The notes beneath the pieces were generated by a model, which did no database searches, had not been told where the DNA came from, and was given only the letters and a program-made list of their open reading frames with translations. This document shows positions 32,417 through 41,227 of a DNA stretch of 64,000 nt, in pieces. Position 1 is the stretch's first letter; each line of letters opens with the position of its first letter. Position numbers and translations under genes: made by a program. The stretch is from JAEUOS01 sp965279115 (lineage in GTDB: Bacteria; Pseudomonadota; Gammaproteobacteria; Burkholderiales; JAEUOS01): positions 4,650,001-4,714,000 of the forward strand of contig OZ257137.1 in assembly GCA_965279115.1 (NCBI GenBank). The letters are read 5' to 3'.

Positions 32417-33511
32417 TCAGGCAGCCTGTGCCTGTTGGCTGAACGCGACCACATGGTCGACCTCCAGCCGGATGCCGATTTTCTCGCCGATGGCATGGTT
32501 GTGGTGCGAGGGCACCAGCGCTAGAACCTCGCGTCCTGACGGCAGGCGTAGCGTGTAGAGGAACTCTGCACCGCGAAACGCCTTGCGCAGGACTTCCGCC
32601 TGCAAGGGCGAGGCGTCGTCATGGATCACGTCATCCGGGCGCAGCAGCACATCCACTGAACAGCCCTTGCCGCAGGCGTCGCAGCCCTGGTGGCAGGGCA
32701 TGGGAATGTCGCCCGCGAGGTCGCCGAATTCGATCTGCACCTGGTTGCCGGGGAGCACCTTGCCGGCGACGAAAACGCCCTGGCCGATGAAGTCGGCAAC
32801 GAAACGGTTGGCCGGGCGGTGGTACAGGTTGTAGGCCGCATCCCATTGCTCGATGCGGCCCTGGTTCATCAGCCCGATCACGTCGGCAATCGCAAAGGCT
32901 TCGTGCTGGTCGTGGGTGACGAGAATGGCGGTGGTGTTGGCGGCCTTGAGGATCTCGCGCAGTTCAAGGCTCAGGCGTTCGCGCAGTTCGGTGTCGAGGT
33001 TGGAGAAGGGTTCGTCGAGCAGCATCAGTTGCGGCTGTGGCGCGAGCGCGCGCGCCAGTGCGACGCGCTGCTGTTGCCCGCCTGATAGCTCGTGGGGAAA
33101 CTTGTCCGCGCTGCCGGCAAGGCCGGTCAGGTCGAGCAGTTCGGCCACTCGGCGCGCGCGCGCCGCGCCGTCCATGCCCTTGAGGCCGAAGCTGATGTTG
33201 CCGGCCACGCTCAAATGCGGGAACAGCGCGTAGTCCTGGAACACCATGCCGATGCGGCGTTTTTCCGGCGCAAGCGTCAGGCCCGGGCGGCTGATGCATT
33301 CCCCTTCCAGCCGGATCTCGCCGGCCACCAGCGGTTCGAACCCCGCCACCGCCCGTAGCGCGGTGGTCTTGCCGCATCCGCTCGGGCCCAGCAGGCAGCC
33401 GATCTGGCCGCGGTCCAGGCCAAACGAGACGTCGCGCACTGCGGCGACCCGCCCGTAGGCGACGCCGGCACCACGGACTTCCAGCAAGGGAGAGGGGGAC
33501 GGGGTGACCAT
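32417..33511 (-). CDS. FbpC-type iron(III) ABC transporter ATP-binding protein
   Basis: This 364-residue ATPase has Walker A GPSGCGKTT, Q-loop VFQDYALFPH, LSGGQQQRVALARALAPQP, Walker B LMLLDEPFSNLDTE and the switch VTHDQHEAF, as in FbpC/PotA-type importers, followed by a C-terminal TOBE region (about 245-364). Within it sits a Cys cluster, C273-x3-C277-x2-C280-x3-C284, and then a HHNH motif at 336-339, not typical of the family. These could bind iron, an Fe-S cluster or zinc and sense metal status. The start at 33511 (MVTPSPSP) precedes the ATPase core by about ten residues; the longer frame upstream runs into the divergent promoter region. It is divergent from the permease gene. Confidence 0.87.
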   Translation of the reverse strand: MVTPSPSPLLEVRGAGVAYGRVAAVRDVSFGLDRGQIGCLLGPSGCGKTTALRAVAGFEPLVAGEIRLEGECISRPGLTLAPEKRRIGMVFQDYALFPHLSVAGNISFGLKGMDGAARARRVAELLDLTGLAGSADKFPHELSGGQQQRVALARALAPQPQLMLLDEPFSNLDTELRERLSLELREILKAANTTAILVTHDQHEAFAIADVIGLMNQGRIEQWDAAYNLYHRPANRFVADFIGQGVFVAGKVLPGNQVQIEFGDLAGDIPMPCHQGCDACGKGCSVDVLLRPDDVIHDDASPLQAEVLRKAFRGAEFLYTLRLPSGREVLALVPSHHNHAIGEKIGIRLEVDHVVAFSQQAQAA

Positions 33512-33580
33512 GATGCTGTCGAGGGTTAATGCTTTCAGTGCGCTTGGCCGCGTGGGCCTGCAAGGCAGGCGGTTCCAGTT

Positions 33581-33599
33581 GATTATAATTCGCATTTGC
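33581..33599. promoter_or_regulatory. Fur-box-like site between fbpC- and fbpB-like genes
   Basis: Read on the minus strand, these 19 bases match the Fur consensus at 13 of 19 positions by hand alignment. The site overlaps a TATAAT at 33584-33589 on the plus strand, so Fur binding would block a promoter. It sits between the divergent iron-type ATPase and permease genes, so one repressor site could control both. Confidence 0.5.
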
Positions 33600-33654
33600 G
33601 TTTGCAGTAGTTGCGGCGCTACGCAATGCCAGGCTGGCTGGTTTTCCCCTTCGC

Positions 33655-35319
33655 ATGCATTCCTCCCGATCACTACAGGCGTCTTCGGTACTGCTCGCCG
33701 TGTCAACCCTGTTGCCGCTGGCGGCGGTGCTTGTACTCGCCCTGGGTTCCAGTGCGCCGGGCGGCGCGGCCGCCAGCCCGAGTACCTGGAGCCACCTGCT
33801 CGAGACCGGGCTGGCGGAATATGCGCTCAACTCCCTGGCACTCATGCTCATGGTCGGGGTGGGGGTCAGCGCGCTGGGGGTGGGCGCGGCATGGCTGACC
33901 GCATTGACCGAATTTCCCGGCCGGCGCCTCTTGCAGGCCGCGCTGGTGCTGCCGCTCGCGCTTCCCGGTTACGTGATCGCCTACGCGTACACCGATTTCC
34001 TGCAGTTTTCGGGGCCGGTTCAAACGGCGGCACGCGCGCTGGCCGGGGTTGACGGCGCGGGCTGGAAGGCGGCCGGCTACTGGTTTCCCGAAGTGCGGTC
34101 GCTGCCCGGCGCGGCACTGATGCTGACCCTGGTGTTGTATCCCTATGTGTACCTGCCGGTGCGCGCCGCGTTCGCCGCCGGTGGCGCCAACCTCACCGAG
34201 GCGGCGCGCACCCTGGGACTCACGCCCTGGCAGGCGTTTGTCCGGGTTGCGCTGCCTTTGGCGCGCCCGGCGATTGCCGGCGGTTGCGCCCTGGCCCTGA
34301 TGGAAACCCTGGCCGACTACGGCGCGGTGGCGCATTTCGCCGTCGACACATTCACCACCGGCATCTACAAGGCCTGGTTCGGCCTGGGCGACAAGGTGGC
34401 CGCGGCGCGCCTGGCGTGCCTGCTGCTGCTGTTCACCCTGGTGCTGGTCAGCGTCGAGCGCGCCACCCGCGGTCGGGCCCGCTTCGGCATCGCCGGGGCG
34501 CGCAGCGCGCGGCCGGCATTCCGCTTTATCGGCGCGCGGGGATTGCTCGCTTTTTGCGCGGCCGCCCTGCCGTTCGCGCTCGGGTTCCTGTTGCCGCTTT
34601 TGATACTGGGACGCCTCGCATGGCGCGACTTGGAAGCCTTCGATCTGATGCGTTTCGCGGTCCTGGCCGGCAACAGCCTGAAGGTGGGCCTGCTGGCCGC
34701 GCTGGTGGCGGTCGCGGCGGCCCTGACCATTGCCTACAGCGTGCGCTTGAACCCACGCATGCTGGTGCTGGGGCGCCTGGCCACGCTCGGCTATGCCATG
34801 CCCGGCGCGGTGGTTGCCGTGGGCGTGCTGGTACCGCTGGCCGGGTTCGACAACTGGCTCGACGCCATCATGCGCGCGCGCTTCGGCATTTCCACCGGCC
34901 TGCTGGTCACGGGCACGGTATGGGCGCTGGTGTTCGCCTATGTGGTGCGCTTCATGGCAGTCGCCCTCAACAACGTGGAGTCGGGCCTGTCTCGGGTGAC
35001 ACCGTCGATGGATGACGCTGCTCGTGCGATGGGCTTCGGCGCCGGCGCCACCGTGCTCAAGGTGCATGTGCCGCTGATCGCCAAAAGCCTGATGATCGCG
35101 GCCCTGTTGGTGTTTGTCGATGCGATCAAGGAGTTGCCGGCCACCCTGGCGGTGCGGCCCTTCAATTTCGACACACTGGCCACCTTCGCCTACAACCTCG
35201 CCAAGGACGAACGCCTGGGCGAAGCGGCCTGGCCATGCCTGGCGATCGTGCTGGTGAGCCTGGCGCCGGTGCTGCTGGTGTCGCGTGCGCTGGGCAGTGC
35301 AGGGACGAAAGCTCGCTAG
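33655..35319 (+). CDS. FbpB-type iron(III) ABC transporter permease
   Basis: The 554-residue protein has about twelve membrane helices in two homologous halves, each with an EAA-type loop for the ATPase: LTEAARTLGLTPWQAFVRVALPLARPA in the first half and MDDAARAMGFGAGATVLKVHVPLI in the second. This fused-permease design and the motifs LPLALPGYVIAYAYTDF, GALADYGAVAHF-like METLADYGAVAHFAVDTFTTGIYKAWFGLGD and DAIKELPATL match SfuB/FbpB ferric iron permeases. The periplasmic iron-binding protein (FbpA) is not in the window. The gene is divergent from its probable ATPase partner, with a Fur-like site between them. Confidence 0.9.
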   Translation: MHSSRSLQASSVLLAVSTLLPLAAVLVLALGSSAPGGAAASPSTWSHLLETGLAEYALNSLALMLMVGVGVSALGVGAAWLTALTEFPGRRLLQAALVLPLALPGYVIAYAYTDFLQFSGPVQTAARALAGVDGAGWKAAGYWFPEVRSLPGAALMLTLVLYPYVYLPVRAAFAAGGANLTEAARTLGLTPWQAFVRVALPLARPAIAGGCALALMETLADYGAVAHFAVDTFTTGIYKAWFGLGDKVAAARLACLLLLFTLVLVSVERATRGRARFGIAGARSARPAFRFIGARGLLAFCAAALPFALGFLLPLLILGRLAWRDLEAFDLMRFAVLAGNSLKVGLLAALVAVAAALTIAYSVRLNPRMLVLGRLATLGYAMPGAVVAVGVLVPLAGFDNWLDAIMRARFGISTGLLVTGTVWALVFAYVVRFMAVALNNVESGLSRVTPSMDDAARAMGFGAGATVLKVHVPLIAKSLMIAALLVFVDAIKELPATLAVRPFNFDTLATFAYNLAKDERLGEAAWPCLAIVLVSLAPVLLVSRALGSAGTKAR

Positions 35320-35492
35320 GCGCGCTTCGCCGCGGTCGCCCTGACGCCACCGCCGCTGCCGGCCGTTTGCGTGACGCAGTTCCTGCGGTTCACGTTCGTT
35401 AACCTTCGGCTTGACCTTTGTTGACGATCGGGCGTTGCGGCGCGTGGTGCGCGTGGGTACTCTGGCCCCATCCCAAATGAAGGACGACCGCC

Positions 35493-36077
35493 ATGGCCGA
35501 TACCGACCGGATTGATGCAACTTCAGAGCAGGCGCGCATCGCGCAGCTCGAAGCACGCGTGACCGCGCTGGAATTCGCGCTGGCGCGCCTGAACCTGGCG
35601 GCTGATCCCGACCCCTGCGTGAAGACACAGAAGCTCGCGGCCCTGTCCATGGAGGCCGGGCCCGAGACCCGCTCCACGCTTGACCGGCTCGGCATCACCG
35701 CGGCATTCGCCACGCTGGATTCACGCGTGGCCGCGATGGCCGCGGACGAACTGCGCCAGACCCGGCCGATGTCTTTCGACCTGCCGGAAATCCAGATCGA
35801 CCCGTCGCTTATCGACAAGGCGTTCGCACGCAGGCCGCCCGAGAAGATCGACGTGCGTTCCGACATGGAAAGCCTGCACCCGCGCATCATCGAACGGCTT
35901 ACCGGCACCTGGCGCACCCCGGAACTGCTGCAGTACCTGAAGCGCCTGATCGTCGACGAACGCGGCGACCGGGCCGGCTTCTCCGCCTCGGTGATGAGCG
36001 AACTCCTGATGCTCTCCGCGGTGCTCGAGGCGCCGGAAGAAGCCGACAAATGGAACGCCAACGCGCGCGTCGTGTAA
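35493..36077 (+). CDS. Conserved-looking hypothetical protein with N-terminal coiled coil
   Basis: I do not recognise this 194-residue protein. The first 40 residues form an amphipathic helix with heptad pattern (SEQARIAQLEARVTALEFALARLN), likely a short coiled coil. The rest is mixed helix, with PEIQIDPSLIDKAF and a C-terminal PELLQYLKRLIVDERGDRAGFSASVMSELLMLSAVLE helix region. No signal peptide or membrane segment is seen, so it is probably cytoplasmic. ATG 35493 is preceded by GAAGGA nine bases upstream. Its last codons and stop are duplicated in tandem just downstream (see repeat at 36052). It lies between the iron permease gene and the convergent argE gene, with no operon partner. Confidence 0.65.
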   Translation: MADTDRIDATSEQARIAQLEARVTALEFALARLNLAADPDPCVKTQKLAALSMEAGPETRSTLDRLGITAAFATLDSRVAAMAADELRQTRPMSFDLPEIQIDPSLIDKAFARRPPEKIDVRSDMESLHPRIIERLTGTWRTPELLQYLKRLIVDERGDRAGFSASVMSELLMLSAVLEAPEEADKWNANARVV

Positions 36078-36106
36078 GGGAACGCCAACGCGCGCGTGGT
36101 GTGAGC
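36052..36106 (+). repeat. 27-bp tandem duplication over a stop codon
   Basis: A 19-base sequence at 36052-36070 recurs at 36079-36097, with a unit of 27 bases (nine codons). The first copy encodes the last residues (NANARVV) and TAA stop of the hypothetical gene; the second would encode NANARGV followed by TGA. The copies differ by only a few bases after the 19-base core, so the duplication is recent. Confidence 0.85.
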
Positions 36107-36134
36107 GCGCGGTGGGTGGGGCAAGAGCAAACCC

Positions 36135-37334
36135 TTACGCGCTGACGCGCTCCACCAGCCGGTCCATGAAGGACTCGCACTGCGCCAGCTGGGACAGATC
36201 GCAATACTCGTTGGGCTTGTGCGCCTGCTCTATGGAACCCGGGCCGCAGATGATGGACGGCAGGCCGGCCTCTTCAAACAATCCCGCTTCGGTGGCATAG
36301 GCCACTTTCGCGGTTTTCGGGTTGCGCGCCAGCGCGATCGCCAGCTGCGTCACCGCTTCGGTGTCGCCGGTGTTCGAACCGGGAGCGGCGGAGGTCAGGC
36401 GGATGTCGATGCCGGCTTCGGCGGCCACCTTGCGCATTTCCGGCAGCAGCGATTCGGCATAGGCCTTGACCTCGCCCTCGATGGCGTCCGGGTTGGCGCC
36501 CGGCAGGTAGCGGAATTCCCAGTCGAACACGCATTCGCGCGGCACGATGTTGAGCGCGGTGCCGCCGCGGATGGTGCCGGTCTGCAGCGTCGTGAAGGGC
36601 ACGTCGAAACCGTTGTCGCGCGGCTCGATCTGGCTCATGCGGTCGGCCATGTGGCGGATCTGCGTGATGATGCGTGCGGCATACTCGATCGCGTTGACGC
36701 CCTGCGGCGCGAGCGCCGAGTGTGCCTCGCGGCCATGCACGGTGCAGCGGTAGGAGCGCTTGCCCTTGTGCGCCACGATCACCTGCATGGAGGTGGGCTC
36801 GCCGACGATCACGCCGGCGGCCTTGAAGCCCTCGCGCGACAATTCATCGATCAGGCCGCGCACCCCGACGCAGCCGACCTCCTCGTCGTACGACAGGGCG
36901 AAATGGATCGGCATCTTGAGGTCGGCGGCCAGGAAGGTCGGCGTCATGCCGAGCGCCACGCCGATAAAGCCCTTCATGTCGCAGGCGCCGCGCGCATAGA
37001 TGCGGTCGTTCTTCACGGTCAGCTTGAACGGGTCGCTGTCCCAGGCCTGGCCGTCCACCGGCACCACGTCGGTATGGCCGGAAAGCACGATGCCCGGCTT
37101 CTTCGCTCCCGGGCCGTTCCGCCCGTGCACGGTGGCGAACAGGTTGGCCTTGCGGCGGTCCGCGTCGTAGACCAGGCGTGATTCGACGCCCTGGCCCTTC
37201 AGCCAGTCGCGCACCCATTCGATGAGGCCCAGGTTGGATTCGCGGCTGGTGGTGTCGAAGGACACCAGTTGCTCGATCATGGCGAGCGATGCGGGGCGGA
37301 TGATGGATGCAGGCATGGGGGATGTGGGCGTCAT
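36135..37334 (-). CDS. argE: Acetylornithine deacetylase (ArgE, M20 family)
   Basis: This 399-residue protein matches ArgE: LSGHTDVVPVDGQAWDSDPF with the first metal His and Asp, YARGACDMKGF with the bridging Asp, ALSYDEEVGCVGVR with the catalytic Glu pair, VGEPTSMQVIVAHKGKRSYRCTVHGREAHSA for the dimerisation domain, and the late GPGSIEQAHKPNEY with the final metal His. It removes acetate from N-acetylornithine in arginine synthesis; related enzymes act on other N-acyl amino acids. The ATG overlaps the stop of the DppF-like gene (ATGA), so here it is the last gene of a peptide-transporter operon, which may point to a role in using imported N-acyl amino acids or peptides. Confidence 0.9.
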   Translation of the reverse strand: MTPTSPMPASIIRPASLAMIEQLVSFDTTSRESNLGLIEWVRDWLKGQGVESRLVYDADRRKANLFATVHGRNGPGAKKPGIVLSGHTDVVPVDGQAWDSDPFKLTVKNDRIYARGACDMKGFIGVALGMTPTFLAADLKMPIHFALSYDEEVGCVGVRGLIDELSREGFKAAGVIVGEPTSMQVIVAHKGKRSYRCTVHGREAHSALAPQGVNAIEYAARIITQIRHMADRMSQIEPRDNGFDVPFTTLQTGTIRGGTALNIVPRECVFDWEFRYLPGANPDAIEGEVKAYAESLLPEMRKVAAEAGIDIRLTSAAPGSNTGDTEAVTQLAIALARNPKTAKVAYATEAGLFEEAGLPSIICGPGSIEQAHKPNEYCDLSQLAQCESFMDRLVERVSA

Positions 37335-38335
37335 GCGACGCCTCCGTCGTTGAGGTGGCAGGCCGACAGCCGGCCGGGACCTATGGTTTTGAGGGCGGGT
37401 GCTTCACGGCTGCAACGCGGCCCGGCCTGCGGGCAGCGCGGGTGGAAATGGCAGCCCGGGGGCGGATTGAGCGGGGAGGGAATCTCGCCCTTGATCGGCA
37501 CGTAGCTGCGCCCGCGCTTGGAAAGGTTGGGCACTTCCGACAGCAGGGCGCGGGTATAGGGATGGTTCGGATCCGCATATACCGCGTCGGTGGGCGCGGA
37601 CTCGACCACCCGACCGAGGTACATGATGACCACCCGGTCCGAGAGGTGGCGCACCACACCGAGATCATGGCTGATGAAAAGATAGGTGAGGTTCAGTTCG
37701 CTGCGCAGCTGCATGAACAGGTTCAACACCTGCGCCTGGATCGAGACGTCCAGCGCGGCGACCGCCTCGTCGCAGACGATGAATTCGGGCTTGACGGCCA
37801 GCGCGCGCGCAATGCCAATGCGGGCGCGCTGGCCGCCCGAGAACTGGTGCGGAAAGCGCCGCGCCATGGCCGGGTCGAGGCCGACCTTGCCCAGGAGGCC
37901 GGCCACATAGTCGCCCTGCTCGCGCGCATTGACGATGCCGTGCACCACCGGGGCTTCCCCGACAATGTCGGTGACCCGCAGGCGCGGGTTGAGCGAGGCG
38001 TACGGGTCCTGGAAGATCATCTGGATCTTCAGTTGCGCGGCGCGTTTGGCGTCACCCTTGAGGGCGGCCACGGATTCGCCGCGCCACAGGCGCTCACCTT
38101 CGGTCGGGGGATGCAGGCCGACGGCCAGCCGCCCGAGGGTGGATTTGCCGCAGCCGGATTCACCCACCAGCCCGACCACCTCGCCTTCGGCGATGGCCAG
38201 GTCGACGCGGTCGACCGCGTGCACCACTTCCTCGCGCATGTTGGCGCCGAGCAGGTTGCCGAGCTTGGCCGCGGCGTCGAGCTTCTTGGAAAAGCGCTTG
38301 GAGACGCCCTTGAGTTCAAGCATCGCTGTGCTCAT
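37331..38335 (-). CDS. dppF: DppF-type ABC transporter ATP-binding protein
   Basis: The 334-residue product has Walker A GESGCGKST, Q-loop IFQDPYASLNPR, FSGGQRARIGIARALA, Walker B FIVCDEAVAALDVS and THE switch SHDLGVV, with the C-terminal oligopeptide-transporter extension HPYTRALLSEVPN and a Cys cluster (GCHFHPRCPQAGPRC) that in this family can hold an Fe-S cluster. With the DppD-like ATPase it forms the heterodimer that energises peptide or opine uptake. It overlaps the genes on both sides by four bases. One change from many homologues is ALA in place of PTS in the D-loop region (DEAVAALD). Confidence 0.92.
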   Translation of the reverse strand: MSTAMLELKGVSKRFSKKLDAAAKLGNLLGANMREEVVHAVDRVDLAIAEGEVVGLVGESGCGKSTLGRLAVGLHPPTEGERLWRGESVAALKGDAKRAAQLKIQMIFQDPYASLNPRLRVTDIVGEAPVVHGIVNAREQGDYVAGLLGKVGLDPAMARRFPHQFSGGQRARIGIARALAVKPEFIVCDEAVAALDVSIQAQVLNLFMQLRSELNLTYLFISHDLGVVRHLSDRVVIMYLGRVVESAPTDAVYADPNHPYTRALLSEVPNLSKRGRSYVPIKGEIPSPLNPPPGCHFHPRCPQAGPRCSREAPALKTIGPGRLSACHLNDGGVA

Positions 38336-39327
38336 GCCGCTGCTCCAGCCGGGGCGATGTCGAGCGGCCCGGTGTGGGGATGGAAGCAGCGTGCGGCGTG
38401 GCCGGCGATGGTTTCAACTGCCGGCTCGGCTGCACAGGCCGCATCCGCACGCGCGCAACGCTCGCGGAACGGGCAGCCGGGCGCGAGGTTGAGGAGCGAT
38501 GGCGTCATGCCGGGAATCTGCGCCAGCGGCTTGCCGCGCGGGTTGCTGCCGGGTACCGAGGCGATCAGGCCGCGTGTGTAGGGGTGGCGTGGCGCGTCGA
38601 GTACCTGCGCCACGCTGCCGGACTCGACCACCCGGCCGGCGTACATCACGCAGACCTGGTCGGCCAGGCCCGCCACGACGGACAGGTCGTGGGTGATCCA
38701 GATCAGAGCGGTGCCGGAGTCGCGCGCCAGCTTCTGCATCTCGTAGAGGATCTGCCCCTGGATGGTGACGTCGAGCGCGGTGGTCGGTTCGTCGGCGATG
38801 ATGAGGTCGGGCTTGTTGAGGATGGCGGTGGCGATGGCCACGCGCTGGCGCATGCCGCCGGAGAACTGGTGCGGGTAGCTCTTGAGGCGCTCGTCCGGCG
38901 AGGCGATGCCCACCTGCGCGAGCGCAGCGCGGCAGCGGTCGAGCGCGGCTTCGCGGCTGACGTTCTCGTGCGCCTGGATGGCCTCGATCATCTGGGTGTC
39001 GATACGCAACACCGGATTGAGCGTCATCATCGGGTCCTGGAAGATCATCGCCACCTTGCTGCCGCGCATGGCGCGCATGGCCTCGGGCCCAAGGGTGCGC
39101 AGGTCGGTGTCACCCAGAAGGATGCGCCCGCCCACCACCTTGCCGGGCGGATCGATCAGGCCCATGATGGAATAGCCGGTCATCGACTTGCCCGAGCCGG
39201 ATTCGCCCACCAGCCCGAGCACGCTGCCGCGCTCGAGTTCGAACGACACCTCGTTGACCGCCTTGACCACGCCCTGCTTGGTGAAAAAATGGGTGGACAG
39301 GTTTTCGACCTTCAGCGCCAGGCTCAT
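38332..39327 (-). CDS. dppD: DppD-type ABC transporter ATP-binding protein
   Basis: This 331-residue ATPase begins MSLALKVENLSTHFFTKQGVVKAVNEVSF and has Walker A GESGSGKS, Q-loop IFQDPMMTLNPVLRI, FSGGMRQRVAIATAI, Walker B LIIADEPTTALDVT and switch THDLSVVAGLADQVCVMYAGRVVE, ending with the family extension HPYTRGLIASVPG and a Cys-rich segment (GCPFRERCARADAAC). It pairs with the DppF-like subunit. The start at 39327 overlaps the DppC stop (ATGA); the frame stays open far upstream but only as the shadow of dppC. Confidence 0.92.
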   Translation of the reverse strand: MSLALKVENLSTHFFTKQGVVKAVNEVSFELERGSVLGLVGESGSGKSMTGYSIMGLIDPPGKVVGGRILLGDTDLRTLGPEAMRAMRGSKVAMIFQDPMMTLNPVLRIDTQMIEAIQAHENVSREAALDRCRAALAQVGIASPDERLKSYPHQFSGGMRQRVAIATAILNKPDLIIADEPTTALDVTIQGQILYEMQKLARDSGTALIWITHDLSVVAGLADQVCVMYAGRVVESGSVAQVLDAPRHPYTRGLIASVPGSNPRGKPLAQIPGMTPSLLNLAPGCPFRERCARADAACAAEPAVETIAGHAARCFHPHTGPLDIAPAGAAA

Positions 39328-40208
39328 TTTTTGAGCCTCGGGTTGAGCACGTCGCGCAACTGGTCGCCCACCAGGTTGATGCTGACGATCATGAGCAGCA
39401 GGGCGATGCCGGGGAAGAAGCTGATCCAGTACTTGCCCGAGAGCAGAAAATTGAAGCCGTTGGCGATGAGCAGCCCGAGCGAAGGCTCGGTGATCGGCAG
39501 CCCCAGGCCCAGGAAGGAGAGCGTCGCTTCGAGGGTGATGGCCGAGGCCACCTGTACCGTGGCGATGACGATGAGCGGCGGCATGCAGTTGGGCAACAGG
39601 TGGCGGAACACGATGCGCGAGGCCGGCAGGGCCAGCACCTGCGCTGCCTCGATGTATTCGCGGCGCCGTTCCACCAGCGCCGCGCCGCGTACCGTGCGGG
39701 CGTAGTAGGCCCACTGCACCGCCACCAGTGCGGTGATGATCTTCCCCAGGCCTTGGCCAAGGAGTGCCAGCAGCACCAGCGCGATGAGGATGGGCGGGAA
39801 GGACAACTGGATATCGGCGATGCGCATGAGCAGGTTGTCCACCCGCCCGCCCAGCCAGGCGGCGATCATGCCGGCGGTGGCGCCGATCAGGAGTGCGAGA
39901 ACTGTTGCCGCGACCCCGACGAAGAGCGAGATGCGCAGGCCGTAGAAGATGCCCGAGAGCATGTCGCGGCCCTGGTCGTCGGTGCCGAGCAGCGCGGTCT
40001 TGCCATTGCCCAACTTGGCGCCGGGTTCCAGCTTGGCGTCGAGCACGTCGAGTTGCGCCAGGTCGTAGGGGTTCTGCGGCGAGATCCACGGTGCCGTCAG
40101 CGCGATCACCAGCACGGCCAAAAGCACGATCGCGCCGGCCACCGCGAGGCGGTTTTCGCAGAACTCCTCGATGAAGCGCGCCAGCGGCGTTTGTTCGGCA
40201 GGGGTCAT
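39324..40208 (-). CDS. dppC: DppC-type ABC transporter permease
   Basis: The 294-residue product has the N-terminal OppC helix (AGAIVLLAVLVIALTAPWISPQNPYD), then LLGTDDQGRDMLSGIFYGLRISLFVG, the classical DppC/OppC motif, and the ATPase-contact loop REYIEAAQVLALPASRIVFRHLLPN. About six membrane segments are expected. It forms the membrane channel with the DppB-like protein. The genes overlap by four bases on both sides, so subunits are produced in step. Confidence 0.93.
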   Translation of the reverse strand: MTPAEQTPLARFIEEFCENRLAVAGAIVLLAVLVIALTAPWISPQNPYDLAQLDVLDAKLEPGAKLGNGKTALLGTDDQGRDMLSGIFYGLRISLFVGVAATVLALLIGATAGMIAAWLGGRVDNLLMRIADIQLSFPPILIALVLLALLGQGLGKIITALVAVQWAYYARTVRGAALVERRREYIEAAQVLALPASRIVFRHLLPNCMPPLIVIATVQVASAITLEATLSFLGLGLPITEPSLGLLIANGFNFLLSGKYWISFFPGIALLLMIVSINLVGDQLRDVLNPRLKK

Positions 40209-41182
40209 GATTGCGAATCCGTCAGGCGCACGCGCGGGTCGAGCACCGAGTACAGCAGGTCGACCACCAGGTTGACGAAGATGAACAGCACCACGATGAT
40301 CATCAGGTAGGCCACGATCACCGGCCGGTCGAGCACGTTGATGGAGTCGATCAGGAGCTTGCCCATGCCGGGCCAGGCGAAGATGGTTTCTGTGACCACC
40401 GAGAAGGCGATCACCGAGCCGAACTGCAGGGCGATGACGGTGACGATCGGGATCATGATGTTCTTCAGCACATGCACGCCGACGATGCGCGCGTTCGACA
40501 GACCCTTGGCGCGCGCGAACTTGATGTAGTCCATCATCAGCGCCTCCTGCGTGCCGGAACGCGCCAGACGGATGATCAGCGCGATGTTGAGGAGCGCCAG
40601 CGTGAAGGCCGGAAGGATCAGGTGGCGCAGTCCTTCGACCGACAGGAAGCTCACCGGCACGCCCATGAGCAGGGTGGTCGGGCCGCGCCCGTTGGAAGGC
40701 AGCACACCGGCGAACACCGCGAAGATCATGATCAGCATCAGCCCGACCCAGAAGGTGGGCAGAGAAAAGCCGAGGATGGAACCGGCCATGATGGCGCGGC
40801 CGCCGAACGACTTGGGCTTCAGGCCCGCATAGAGGCCGAGCGGCAGACCGACGACCACCGCCGTGCCCATGGCGAACACCGCCAGTTCAAGCGTGGCCGG
40901 CATGCGCTCGAAGATCAGGTCGATAGCCGGGATGTTGAACGCGAAGGACTTGCCGAGGTTGCCGGCCAGCGCCTGCTTGAGGAACAGCAGGTATTGCAGG
41001 TACAGCGGCTTGTCGAGTCCGAGACGCGCCACCGCCTCGGCGCGGTCGGTCTGGGTGGCATCCGGGCTGATGAGGATGTCGATCGGGTTGCCCACGGCAT
41101 ACACGCCGGCGAACACCAGCAGCGACATGACGAACAGCACGACCACGCTTTGCAGCAGGCGGCGGATGATGAAGACAAGCAT
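40205..41182 (-). CDS. dppB: DppB-type ABC transporter permease
   Basis: This 325-residue permease has the N-terminal IIRRLLQSVVVLFVMSLLVFAGV helix, DKPLYLQYLLFLKQALAGNLGKSF, and the EAA loop DYIKFARAKGLSNARIVGVHVLKN, as in DppB/OppB. It begins the operon dppB, dppC, dppD, dppF, argE. The usual first gene for the periplasmic binding protein is missing; an aldehyde dehydrogenase gene lies 45 bases upstream on the same strand and could be co-transcribed. The family 5 binding protein at 28807-30399 is the nearest candidate partner. Confidence 0.92.
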   Translation of the reverse strand: MLVFIIRRLLQSVVVLFVMSLLVFAGVYAVGNPIDILISPDATQTDRAEAVARLGLDKPLYLQYLLFLKQALAGNLGKSFAFNIPAIDLIFERMPATLELAVFAMGTAVVVGLPLGLYAGLKPKSFGGRAIMAGSILGFSLPTFWVGLMLIMIFAVFAGVLPSNGRGPTTLLMGVPVSFLSVEGLRHLILPAFTLALLNIALIIRLARSGTQEALMMDYIKFARAKGLSNARIVGVHVLKNIMIPIVTVIALQFGSVIAFSVVTETIFAWPGMGKLLIDSINVLDRPVIVAYLMIIVVLFIFVNLVVDLLYSVLDPRVRLTDSQS

Positions 41183-41227
41183 CGGTTATGGTCCCGTCGG
41201 GCGGGGGGTTATTGTTCTTGAAGACCC

